From Hypericum androsaemum (lineage: Eukaryota; Streptophyta; Magnoliopsida; Malpighiales; Hypericaceae), in assembly GCA_963995505.1 (NCBI GenBank), contig OZ023183.1, positions 20,146,671 to 20,210,670 on the forward strand: a stretch of DNA of 64,000 nt. Reading direction: 5' to 3'. Positions 1 to 10,330 of the stretch are shown here, piece by piece. The translations under genes were made by a program, and so were the position numbers. The notes under the pieces are model-generated. The model did not search any database. It saw nothing but the letters and a program-made list of their open reading frames with translations, and was not told the origin of the DNA. How positions within the stretch are numbered: position 1 is the stretch's first letter; each line of letters begins with the position of its first letter.

Positions 1-2137
1 GGAATGGGCATGTACCTTACAGAGACTCCAAGCTAACTCGCATTCTGCAGAATTCTCTGGGAGGAAATGCTAGAACCGCCATCATTTGCACGATGAGCCC
101 CGCCCGATGTCATGTCGAGCAATCCAGGAACACCCTCTTGTTTGCAAGTTGTGCTAAAGAGGTCTCCACCAATGCAAAAGTGAATCTAGTCATGTCTGAT
201 AAGGCATTGGTCAAGCAATTGCAGAAAGAACTGGCTCGGCTCGAGAGCCAACTAAGTAGCATCGGATCAATTCCTGTTAATGGAGATACAGCTGCTGCAC
301 TGCGCAAGAAAGACCAACTAATCGAAGAGGTAAACTTGTCATTTTTTGAATCACTATATGCTTTGATTAGATTCTCATCTTGTTTTTTCTTCGACCACAT
401 TCTTGCAGATGGACAGAGAGATCCAGGAGTTGACTAGGCAACGTGATCTTGCTCAATCTCGTCTTGAGAGTATGCTAAAACCAGCTGAAGATGATCGAAG
501 TTCGAAGTTGGATATGTATTTGGCATCAGAATCCTCCCAGGTGACCAGAAACCTTTCTACGAGAAACAAATCCGGTGATTTGGATGAGTTCAACCAAAGT
601 AGTCCTGGAAAGCAAATCATGCAGATTACAGAAGGTTCCGAAGAAGATTTTCTGCTTGACGATAGCACTCCGAAATTCACTGGGCTTGATCCATGTGATG
701 GTTGGGAGGATATTGCTCAGACAAAAGGCAGTCCATCTGAAGCTTCATGCAAGGAAGTCCAATGTATCGAGTCGCAAACTTTGTACCTGCAGAACGACAT
801 GGAGAGTGAGGTTCCATCACTGACTTCGAGTAACGAAAACAGTTTGACACCAACAAGAGAGCTCCAGGAAAATTCTGTAGAGTCCATGGAGGATGAAACC
901 ATCAATGCCCTGAAACAGAAAATTCAGGAACTACATGAAACCATCAACCGCTTAGAACAGCATCCTGCACTGGCATCTGATGTGTTGTCCAGCACAAAAA
1001 AAGGCTTTAAATGGTGCAGAAGCAGAAGCAGGAACTCTGTAGTCATGACTATTCCATCCAATCTCTGGTCCCCGAGCGAAATTTGGAAACACGAAGAGGG
1101 TCTCGACGAAAAACAAGAACCCTTTGATCAAAGCCCCGGTGACTCGATTTATGGTGCAAGAATGGGAAGCATACGTAGGATAGATTCACAGGGCTCTATA
1201 CAAAGTGCTGACTCAGAAGAGAGCATGATCACCAAAGAGATAGACATAGATATGGACGACACGAGCAGCGTCCTTGATTTTGTAGCAGGATTCAATAAAA
1301 TCTCTAAACTTCAATCAGAAAGTGAGACTGCCAAGTCTGTGGTAAGAACACCGACGGCTTCGACTCTGGCCGGAGTTTCTTCATCTTCAGGTTCCATGAT
1401 TGCTAATTAGTGATTTTCACAGGTTCCTGAAGCATATAGCAAGTATACAGCGAGCAAGAGCGCATCGGAAGTTGTCACCGATGGAGGTGCTACTCAGTGG
1501 CCTATGCAATTCGAGATGTATCAGAGAAAGATTTTCGATCTATGGGCTACCTGCAATGTACCTTTAGTCCACAGAAGCATCTTCTTCCTTCTCTTCAAGG
1601 GTGAACCTTCGGACAATGTGTACATGGAGGTAGAGCTCAGAAGGTTGAAGTTCTTGCGCGCCTCATTTTCTCACGGAACGAATACTAACAAGGGAATAGC
1701 AAGCCAAATCATATCATCATCCTCGAGGTAACCCTCTTTGCTTAACAAAACAGCACAGATCTCACCAATCAAGAGAGCCGGATGATGACCTTTGTTCTGA
1801 TTGATGTCTTTCCAGCACGAAGGCTCTACACCGCGAAAGGGAAATGCTGGCGAGGCAAATACAGAAGAAGCTGACAAGGAAGGAGAGAGAAGACCTCTAT
1901 AAGAGATGGGGTATCAAGTTGGATTCCAAGCGCAGGAGTTTGCAGTTGGTTTCCCGGCTTTGGACAGACAAAGGTAACATGAAGCATGTCAGAGAGAGCG
2001 CTGCCGTTGTTGCCAAGTTGGTCGGGTTCGTAGAGACTCGGCATTTTCCGAAGGAGATGTTCGGGCTCAGCTTGTCGACTCCATCATTGACCAGGAAGTC
2101 CTCCAGGTGGAGGGACAACATGACTTCTCTACTATAA
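1..2137 (+). CDS. KIN-7 subfamily kinesin, 3' part (5' end outside window)
   Basis: Plus-strand microtubule motor, truncated by the window edge. Proposed exons are 23-329, 409-1341, 1423-1727 and 1816-2137, all GT-AG. The frame runs through without a stop for about 621 residues to TAA at 2137. The first exon encodes the end of the kinesin motor domain ([15 protein letters not shown], then the [12 protein letters not shown] block) and the neck linker. A coiled coil follows ([13 protein letters not shown]). The middle, about 310 residues, is acidic and Ser-rich. The last two exons match the C-terminal DUF3490-type domain of plant NACK/KIN-7 kinesins ([48 protein letters not shown]). From memory the C-terminus fits KIN-7 proteins such as At4g38950 better than NACK1/HINKEL, so no symbol is given. 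Some KIN-7 members act in cytokinesis; that role is not shown here. The gene converges on the LRR kinase gene at 2673-6038. Confidence 0.88.
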
Positions 2138-2672
2138 TGCATGTATGTTTACTACTGCAAATAGACGCTCTGCTGTTGGCAGAGATTCACACTCGGTTGC
2201 TTCTCTTTCCTGTAAATTGTAAACTCACTGGCTGGCAAGTTGGATAAACTTTTTCTTACTTCTCATGTTCCCAATGGGACCCTAGTTGTTTTTTTCTAAC
2301 CTTAATCTTATAGTCTCCTGCTTATCCAATTACCTTAGAATTCTGAGTTATTCTAACGTGGTATCAGAGCCAGTCGAGTCGATATCTGTTGACAAAGCAA
2401 AATAGTTGACAAAGCTTGCAATCACCATTTAACAGATAATTCAAGAAAGTGGCACAGGAAGAGATGAGGAGATCCCCTCTGCAACTGCAAGAAGATGAAC
2501 CAATAACACAACAACTAGTTCTCCTACCACCTGGGAGCATAAATGGCCAGGATAGGACCAGATGGTCATGAAACAAAGAAAAACCTAATCAACTGCAATG
2601 AATCAAACAAAAGGACTTTCTCCTTTGGGAAGCAACAATGTTTTCAAGTACATCAAAAATTTGGTTTCGAGT
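2138..2672. other. Convergent 3' UTR region between kinesin and LRR-RLK copy 1
   Basis: This stretch holds the kinesin 3' UTR on plus and the LRR-RLK 3' UTR on minus. From about 2405 to 2672 the minus strand matches the 3' UTR of the second LRR-RLK (19554-19780), apart from an insertion of roughly 50 bp at about 2533-2585 in this copy. The duplication therefore reaches beyond the coding region. A motif identical to a Copia primer-binding site (TGGTATCAGAGCC) lies at 2359-2371, just outside the duplicated block. No gene is seen. Confidence 0.6.
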
Positions 2673-5600
2673 TCAAGCTGGAGAAGGAAGTGTGGTGGGA
2701 TCAGCTGAGGATGCCATCTCCGGACCAATTCGACACCCTTCGAGCATGAAGACAATGTCGGTCATGGATGGCCGATCAAGCGGGTCAGGTGCAGTGCAAA
2801 GAAGCCCAACTTTAATTCCCAACAAGAACTCCTCCCATTCAGATGACTCTGGATCAAGCTCAAGCAATCCAGGGTCGAGCAGTTCTGATACTTGGCCCCT
2901 CTGTAATTGCCTCTTAACCCACTTCACAATGTCTTCGTCTTGAGTGAACATCACCGGTTTCCTTCCTGTTAGAATCTCCAACAACACGATCCCGAAACTA
3001 TAGACGTCAGCTTCTTTTGAAGCTTCTCCACTCAGTGCCACTTCAGGCGACATGTATCCAAGTGAGCCAACAGGAGTTGCCGATGAAGGACTAACTAATT
3101 TTTCAAGCCCGAATTCTGATAAATGCGCTTCAAAATCAGCATCAAAGAGAACATGTTGGGGCTTGACATCTCCATGAACAATAGGAATAGAATGCAGAAA
3201 GGCCAGACCACGAGCGATGCCCAAAGCAATCAAGTGACGCATTGGCCAGTTTAGAACATGACCATCTTGGTGAGTGGCTTCTTGGAGCAGTGTCCCCAAG
3301 TTTCCATTAGGCATATAGTCATACACAAGCAGCCTTACATCAGGAGGACCGACAAAGTAACCACGCAGGACTGTAAGGTTCCTATGTTTCACCTTGCCCA
3401 AGTACTCTGCTTCTTTACGGAATGTACCTTCAGCAATAGATCCATTGGGGAGGCGACGAACAGAGAGAACCATGCCGTCCTGATAGGAGGCCTTGAATAC
3501 AAGCCCATATCTGCTCCTGCTTAAAACATTTTCCTCGTCGAATTGCCTTGTCGCTTCAAGTGTCTCCGCATAGGTAATTCTGTTGTTGAACATGATGAGC
3601 TTGGGGACCCCTGTTTCGCTGCTGGACCGACTTTTATCAGTCCCCGAGCTCGCACGTCCAGGGCTTCGTTTCTTCTCTCCTGTTGCCCCCTGTCTAAGCT
3701 TCTTGCGCCACAGTAAGAGACTGTAAATGTAGCCGCTACAACACAGTGCCATTAGAAAAATCCCAGCTACAGCCACACCAATCAATAGATAAAGCTTCTT
3801 TCTTTTCCGGGTCCCAGCCTTGGGGCATTCTTTACCCAGCGGCTTCCCACATAATTCTCCATTCATAGCAAACACAGAAGGGTCACTAAACCGAGATCCC
3901 AGTAGCGATGGGATCTCTCCTTCAAGATCATTCCTTGACATATTCAAGTATCTCAAGCCAGAGATCAGGGACAAATTTGCTGGAATAGGTCCACTCAAGT
4001 TGTTGGAGGAAAGATTCAAAACCTGCAAATTGGATAACATGGACAGAGAGTCCGGTATCTCACGGGATAGGTGATTATCATCCAGCAGCAGAGTTTCTAA
4101 AGAAGAGCATTCGTATATCTCTTCCGGGATTTCGCCAGATAAACTATTCTCTCCCAGATCAAGTTCCTTCAAATTGGTTATCCTAGAAACCTCACCTGGA
4201 ATGCTACCCCTCAAATGATTAGACCTAAGTTTAAGCACTTCTAGACTAGAAAAATTCCCCAACTCAGATGGAATCCCACCAGAGATTTTGTTCCCAGAGA
4301 GTGAAAGTATCACTAGAGACCTCAAAAATCCATAGGTTGTTGGGATCTCACCGGTGAAGCGATTGAAGCTAAGATTGAGATAATGTAGACCAACCAAGCT
4401 GCTAAAACCTTCAGGAACATCTCCAGACAACATGTTCTCCTCCAAAGCCACAACTTGCAAGCTAGGCAACCCGAAAAGCTCGGCAGGCAACTCACCAGAT
4501 AGATTCTGCCTACTCAAATCAAGAGTAGCAAGCCTCAACAGTTTTCCTATACTCGACGGAACCCCACCAGAAAACCCGCAGCCGCTCAGGTTCAAGCTCA
4601 CCAACCCGGTCAGGTTCCCAGTACTCCAAGGAATCTCACCAGAGAACCCATTATTGCTGAGATCCAAACTCGTCAAATTTCCAAGCTTTAGTATCTCCTC
4701 GGGCACATTGCCACTGAGATTGTTGCTTCCCAACCCTAAAGACTCGAGCTTTGTGAGGCCACCAAGACCCGAAGGGACCTCCCCGGAGAAAAGATTCCCA
4801 CCTAAAGACAGGATCTTTAAGCTCCTGATCTCACCAAGAAACGAGGGCACCTCGCCACTGAACCGGTTCCCTTGAAGATCAAGCACCTGCAGGGACCCAC
4901 ATTGGGAAATCCCGGAAGGAATCGAACCGGTCAATGAGTTGTTAGCCACTCTAAGCTCCTCCACCCTCGCGAAGTTCCCCACATCCACAGGCAACTCGCC
5001 GGAGAGAAAGTTCCCCGACAAATCCACCATCCGGATGGAGGCCAACCCGGTCAACCACGACGGGAACCCGCCGTCAATGCGGTTCCCGTGAAGGTCCAAC
5101 ACCTCAAGAGCACCAACACATTTGACTCCGTTACTTGACGGTCCCACGACGCCCGTGAACCCATTAACCCCCAAGTTCACTATCCTCAAACTGCCACAGA
5201 ACAAGCTGGCGGGTACCGAACCGGAAAGCTGGTTCCTTGAGAGAGAAAGAACCTCCAGCTTCGGCAACGACCCTATACTCCCCGGGAGGACGCCTCTCAG
5301 GGAGTTCCCCTCGGCGCTGACGTGGACAAGCGAGGAGCAGTTGGCTAGAGCCGAAGGGAGCGAGCCGGCTAACCCGTTGCAGTCGAGCCACAAGTACTGC
5401 AACCCCTGGAGCAGCCCAATGCTCCCGGGGACCCCACCGGAGAAGCTGTTGTACGACAAGTTGATGAGCTGGAGCTGGGAGGCCGACGTGAAGTTGGACG
5501 GAATCTCCCCCGTGAAGGAGTTGGAGGAGAGGTCCAGGAACCGGAGCGACGGCGCTAGGGAGGCGGGGAGGGTCCCGTTAAGTCTGTTGTGGGACAAGTT

Positions 5601-6038
5601 GAGGTCTTGCAGGTTGGTGAGGTTGAAGAGGGAGGGAGGGAGTGGACCCCAGAGGGAGTTGTTTTGAAGGTAAACGGAGCGGAGGAGGGAACATTGTGGG
5701 AGCGAGGTCGGAACGGTGCCGTTTAAGTTGTTGGAGTGGAGGCTCAGCTTGCGGAGCTGGCTCAGGGTGGAGAGCTGGTCGGTGAGGGCGCCGGAGAGAC
5801 TGAGCCGTGGGAGCCGGAGCTCCGTGACGCGGGACTGGTAGCAGGAGACGCCGCGCCAGTCGCATGGGGCCAACGGGGTGGTTGGGTCCCACCCGGAGAG
5901 GGCCCCGAGCGGGTCCTGGAGGCTGAGCTTGAATGACGTCAGGGCCTGGATCTCGGTGAGTGGAACGGCGCCGGTTTGGGAGAGGATGAGGAAGAGGAGG
6001 AGATAGAGAAATGTAGCCGTTGTAGCCATCTTCTTCAT
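2673..6038 (-). CDS. LRR receptor-like (pseudo)kinase, MUL/MUS type, copy 1
   Basis: Single-exon gene for a 1121-residue plasma-membrane receptor. In order: signal peptide (about 1-24); LRR N-terminal cap with the CDWRGVSC cysteines (about 58-66); some two dozen plant LRRs (LxxLxLxxNxLSGxIP) to about 690; transmembrane helix about 749-774 (IGVAVAGIFLMALCCSG); Lys/Arg-Ser juxtamembrane; kinase-like domain about 830-1100. It resembles Arabidopsis At4g36180 (MUL) and At1g75640 (MUS), known from stomatal and lateral-root work. Three kinase positions are degenerate. The VAIK lysine is Arg861 (LSVRRLPNG). The catalytic loop reads HGDVKPQHVLF, with His962 in place of Asn. DFG reads EFG (Glu975). The Gly loop is poor (LSRSRYGLVF). 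It is probably an inactive kinase acting as a scaffold or co-receptor (inference). The start MKKMATTATF gives a good signal peptide. Copy 2 lies inverted at 16173-19553. Confidence 0.93.
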   Translation of the reverse strand: MKKMATTATFLYLLLFLILSQTGAVPLTEIQALTSFKLSLQDPLGALSGWDPTTPLAPCDWRGVSCYQSRVTELRLPRLSLSGALTDQLSTLSQLRKLSLHSNNLNGTVPTSLPQCSLLRSVYLQNNSLWGPLPPSLFNLTNLQDLNLSHNRLNGTLPASLAPSLRFLDLSSNSFTGEIPSNFTSASQLQLINLSYNSFSGGVPGSIGLLQGLQYLWLDCNGLAGSLPSALANCSSLVHVSAEGNSLRGVLPGSIGSLPKLEVLSLSRNQLSGSVPASLFCGSLRIVNLGVNGFTGVVGPSSNGVKCVGALEVLDLHGNRIDGGFPSWLTGLASIRMVDLSGNFLSGELPVDVGNFARVEELRVANNSLTGSIPSGISQCGSLQVLDLQGNRFSGEVPSFLGEIRSLKILSLGGNLFSGEVPSGLGGLTKLESLGLGSNNLSGNVPEEILKLGNLTSLDLSNNGFSGEIPWSTGNLTGLVSLNLSGCGFSGGVPSSIGKLLRLATLDLSRQNLSGELPAELFGLPSLQVVALEENMLSGDVPEGFSSLVGLHYLNLSFNRFTGEIPTTYGFLRSLVILSLSGNKISGGIPSELGNFSSLEVLKLRSNHLRGSIPGEVSRITNLKELDLGENSLSGEIPEEIYECSSLETLLLDDNHLSREIPDSLSMLSNLQVLNLSSNNLSGPIPANLSLISGLRYLNMSRNDLEGEIPSLLGSRFSDPSVFAMNGELCGKPLGKECPKAGTRKRKKLYLLIGVAVAGIFLMALCCSGYIYSLLLWRKKLRQGATGEKKRSPGRASSGTDKSRSSSETGVPKLIMFNNRITYAETLEATRQFDEENVLSRSRYGLVFKASYQDGMVLSVRRLPNGSIAEGTFRKEAEYLGKVKHRNLTVLRGYFVGPPDVRLLVYDYMPNGNLGTLLQEATHQDGHVLNWPMRHLIALGIARGLAFLHSIPIVHGDVKPQHVLFDADFEAHLSEFGLEKLVSPSSATPVGSLGYMSPEVALSGEASKEADVYSFGIVLLEILTGRKPVMFTQDEDIVKWVKRQLQRGQVSELLDPGLLELDPESSEWEEFLLGIKVGLLCTAPDPLDRPSMTDIVFMLEGCRIGPEMASSADPTTLPSPA

Positions 6039-6861
6039 TTTTTTTAAATGGAAGATGTCAGGATGGATTGAAGAGAGGGAGAAGAAGAGGAGAGGAGGTA
6101 GGGTGGTGGGTTAGTGAAGAAGGGTTGCTGCAACGAGGAGGAGGAGGCCATGTGATTTGGGTGCAGAGTTCTGGAAAGAGACTTTAATTTTAATTTTCTC
6201 GCGCTTCGAGAGTGTAGTAACTAGTAAGTAACTACCTTTTTGAGAAAATAGTAGTAAGTAAGTACTGAGTGTGTTTTTCTCTCTCTCTTCTGGCTTTTAT
6301 GTTTTTCTTCGGTTTTTTGGCTTTTTCCGGATGGGTCAAACTGGGAGGTTGGGACTTTTCGGTATCTTTTACTTTATTTGTTTTGGTTTAGACCATTGTC
6401 TATACTATTAGATTAGAATAATAAATTAATAAATTAAATTAGAATAATTTTTTACGAATTAATCTAAATATTTGTTGGTCTGTATTTTCTATTTATTGTC
6501 TTTGCTTGTCCATTCCTGCACTTTTTCTCTCTCCTCTTCTACTTCCACTGGCCTTCGTCATTATTACCACTGCATGGGATGCTCCTCAAAATGAGATCAG
6601 GCTATACAATAATTGAACGAGTTACGTTTTGAAAATATATACTTTTATATTATTTTTTTAGAATAATATATTTATGTTAGTTAATGCTGTAACTTGACCG
6701 ACGAATTTCTCTGATTCCAATTTAAATGAGCAAAGATGTTGATGAGTAGGATATATGTAGTGTTCTTGGGGGTGAAAGGGCAAGGGTAAAATGATTTAAA
6801 TATGGTTGAGTATCGCCGAAACATGATAAAATGGTAAGAGTACAACATAAATCTATAGGAT
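6039..6861. other. Upstream region of LRR-RLK copy 1
   Basis: The first 120 bases upstream of the minus-strand start are purine-rich on plus (GA-rich, so CT-rich on the transcript), which is typical of a plant 5' leader. Beyond about 6350 the sequence is AT-rich. It should contain the LRR-RLK promoter, but no clear TATA box was chosen. No gene is seen. Confidence 0.4.
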
Positions 6862-8375
6862 TGTTGAGTGGAAAATTTGAGACAACGTGTCGAACGATCT
6901 CCCGACGGTCTGGAATGCTCGTCCCAAGATCTGCCTAACGCAGGGGAGAAAAAAGATGGTAGGAACCGCACTTTGTTGAAAGAACAAAACGAACCGGAGC
7001 TACAAAGTATGATCTGTGGATGTCTTCTGCCTTGTCCCGAGTCTTATTTATATAGAAAAAGTGAACCGACCCGGACTCCTACCCTAGGCCGCATTTTAGT
7101 CAGACTCGAAGACCTCAAGCCTATCCTTTTGACTACTTGTTATAGTCTGACTCACACTCCTTTGGTCTCCATAAGTTATGTCTGATCTCATTCCCGAGTC
7201 TATATCCGTGTATGACTCTAACAACCCGAGCACATCCTATCTCCTTAAGCTTATCTCGTCCCTTATAGACTCCATTTTATTTCTAACTCCTGAGAGTCCG
7301 AGTGTATTATGTGTCTATGAGCTCTTCTTACTCCCTTGAGTCCGCCTTTAGCACGATCTCTTTAAATCTTAGCTGACACCGAGCCCGGCATCCACATGCT
7401 ATCTCTATTCCCGCCAACTGATCAATTCGCCTTTATAAAGAAGACAGGTGAAGATCACCTCATAATGCAAATTGGCGACGATCAGCCCTCGTTGTAGTAC
7501 AAATCCTGCGACGATCTGGGCCTGTAGCGAGGCCCGCGACGATCCAGCCCAACTCGTCTACGATGATCCGGGTTGAGGGAAGCCTGCGACGATCTGGCTT
7601 GAGTCAAACTAGCGATGATCTGGCCCAAGCCCAGACATGCGACGATCCAGCAAAGAAGAAACCCACGATGATCAGGCCCGCCCGAAACTCGTGACAATCT
7701 GGTCTGCCTGAATCCCGCGATGACACCCGCGATGATCTAGCCCCATTGAGTCCCCGACGATCCACGGTTTGCTTGTCCCGTGAAGATCTGCGGTAAGCCA
7801 GACCTGCAAAAATCTGGCCCATGTGAAACCCGCGACGATCCACACTGCGTCCGACCTGCGATGCACCATCCTGTGTTAGGCCCGCGATGATCCAAAACAA
7901 GCCCAGTTGGCGACGATCCACGGGGTATGAAGTGGCGATGATCCGGGGCATACAAAGCCCAAGCCCGTCTGAGGCGATCCGAATAAACTTCGAAATTTCA
8001 TCCTCCAACAAGGCCTATCTCTTAGCTTTCCATAGCCGTAATAATTACTTTATTCCGAGGCTCGAGCACCAAGCTATGGTCGATTTACTAATGATAGGTG
8101 CTCTGATGCAGCTCCTACAAGCCAATGAGCGTCCAACCTCTCAAAGTGAGCGACCCGACTTGAGAAAGGCCTTCCACCCCTAACAAGTGTGTAGCCTGAC
8201 CTAAGAAAATTCCACCTAACTTGAGGCTGAGGGTACCCAACCTGACTTGAGACTGAGGATAGACATGCCGCCTTAAGCATACCCAGTCAAGACAAGTTGA
8301 TGTCCAAGTTCGGGTACCTCAATGATTGCCTTAGTCGACCCCGAGCTCCAAACATGTTATTTTTATACTTCAACA
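6862..8375 (-). mobile_element. Probable solo LTR (LTR retrotransposon, minus orientation)
   Basis: The 1514-bp block begins TGTTGA on plus and ends TCAACA, the inverted TG..CA termini of an LTR. It is flanked by near-matching 5-bp repeats, AGGAT (6857-6861) and AAGAT (8376-8380). On the minus strand a TATA-like TATATAAATA (about 7046-7056) is followed by an R/U5-like stretch. The presumed U3 carries a 26-bp minisatellite (separate entry). No internal retrotransposon coding sequence adjoins it, so it looks like a solo LTR left by recombination. It is more GC-rich than its surroundings. The boundaries rest on termini plus a target-site duplication with one mismatch, so another class of repeat is possible. 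Confidence 0.5.
7475..7980. repeat. Degenerate 26-bp minisatellite, core GCGACGATC
   Basis: About 20 occurrences of a core like GCGACGATC or GCGATGATC are spaced mostly 25-27 bases apart (starts near 7586, 7612, 7639, 7665, 7691, 7717, 7754, 7780, 7806, 7832, 7859, 7884, 7910, 7935). Units are flanked by variable CC/TG-rich sequence. The period is not a multiple of three, and the open frames across it are by-products of the repeat. It lies inside the probable solo LTR, in the part that would be U3. Confidence 0.75.
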
Positions 8376-10013
8376 AAGATTCAATAATTAGTCTATTTCT
8401 TAAAATGGACACATATTCATATACTATTTTGTACTTTAACCCGTGAAAATCAACATTACTTGAATCTATGGGGCACGAGTAGAGCCCCAAATAAGATACG
8501 AGTACGGTCCGATGGGTAATTGTGTCATCTCTAAACCCTACAAATGAACAAGCGACGCCATTTGGATCATTAATTCACTGGAGGGAGAGTGGCCGTCGCA
8601 GTAAGAATACACCTACAAGGGAGCAACAGAAGCCATTTGGTTAGGTTGTTCACAAAAATGAGATGAGTATACTACTATACAGTATACAATAATAGAGCCT
8701 AGCCTGCCAGATATATTATTGTCCTAAAAATCAGTTCATGTTCACAAAAAATTTTATAGAAGGATTCATGTTCAAATTTTGTAATGGAAAGAAATCGCTA
8801 TATTACAAACGCTTGCTTCTAGATCCGTGACCGTCTTCAGATCCCCAACCATTTAGGACAAAAATAAACAAATTTTTAATTTTTTTTAAGAGTATGACAA
8901 TCAGAACCCCGGGAACCATTACGAGACAATTTTATGTTCGTCCAGGCCGGAAAATAGTTGACTAAATTACTTGATATGATTATATCAAATAAAAGATGAC
9001 TTGAAAAGATGAAATCAGACGACCACAACATACGAAAAAGTGACGCCAAGTGAATACAGCTGCAAAATCGACAGCGTCATGACGTTTTACTGTATCATTT
9101 TGGGTGATTGACATGATTAAGTTATTTTTGGTGAATGCACTTTATTTTATGTTAATGTGATGGTTGAAATAGATTGCAAGTTGGTGTATCTTTTGTTGGT
9201 CGATCTATACCCAGTTATGAATCGGCAAATTGAACCACTTGCTATTCAAATCATATACGAGTTATTCTAGACTATGCAAGTGTAATCTAATTCTAATTAG
9301 TCGTTTGCAAAACTATGTAGGTTAGACTTTTTTCCCAGCAACCGGGTGATTTTCATCCAAATAATTTGGATGTGTTTCTCTATTCTGATTTTTCTACTTA
9401 ATAAATTTGTACTAAGTGTATTTTAACCCTAAAGATAACTCTATATTATGAATGATCCTCATAATGGTATATTTCTTCGTAAAACTTGAAAACAATTTTT
9501 TTCTGAAAAAAGATGAAGTATACTATCACTTGGACAAACACTCATTTTTACATTAATAAGTTATTATCATCTGGTTTAACGACACAAAACATAATTTTTT
9601 TTAAAGAAAGTACACGGTTCAACCTGACAGGTGTAATTATTAGTGTAAAAATTAACCATTCTGGAAAAAAAAGTATTCAGGCTTTTCAGCAAATGGGCCC
9701 GGAAATCATTGGGCTCCATCGTTTTAGACCTTTATCACTTTCCATCTCACCGTGAAAAGAGCCCGTGAAAATCTCGGACTGGGCCCCATCCAGCCCAGCA
9801 CGCGAAATCCAACACAAACAAATCACCGTCAAATCCAAAAAAGAGGAAAAGGAAACCCCTTCAATAATATCCAAAAAAGACTCGAAGAGTAATAATATTT
9901 GAAATTAAAAAAAGAGAAAAAAAGGAAAAAGAAAAGAAGCCGGGCGACTAGAAGACGACCAGAGAGTGAGCACCAAGGGAATCGCAAAGGCGCGAAACAA
10001 ACGACCATTAAGC
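8376..10013. other. AT-rich intergenic region and ARC6 upstream region
   Basis: No gene or well-bounded repeat was recognised between the solo LTR and ARC6. The stretch is AT-rich to about 9680, then becomes GC-richer and A-rich close to the ARC6 start, as expected for a promoter and leader. Confidence 0.35.
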
Positions 10014-10294
10014 ATGAGACAGTGCTCCTCCTCCGGGTTAGGCGTCTGGTCGTCCCCCTTGCAACTGCCTCCCCACCCCCAACGGAGGATTAAACCGCAT
10101 CCGCCTAAACGCTCCGCCGCTGCAACCGCCACCAAATGGGCCGACCGCCTCCTCGGCGACTTCCATTTCCTCACCAGCTCCTCCGATACCGCCGCCACCG
10201 CCAGAGTCTCCGCTCCTCCCTCCCTCTCCCTCCCCGAGGACCGCTTCATCTCCGTCCCCCTCCATTTCTACCAGGTTTAGAAAAAAATAACTCA

Positions 10295-10330
<36 letters not shown>

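Noticed and set aside
2359..2371. TGGTATCAGAGCC, identical to a Copia primer-binding site
   Set aside because: No LTR end with TG..CA termini or retrotransposon sequence could be defined beside it. A 13-base match alone does not support an element, and there is no tRNA fold around it.
7604..8011. 135-codon minus-strand frame with repeated DRRG
   Set aside because: It is produced by the 26-bp minisatellite. The period is not a multiple of three and several frames are open at once.
9899..10249. Frames overlapping the ARC6 start on both strands
   Set aside because: The ARC6 frame from 10014 matches the known transit-peptide and J-like start. The others are shadows.
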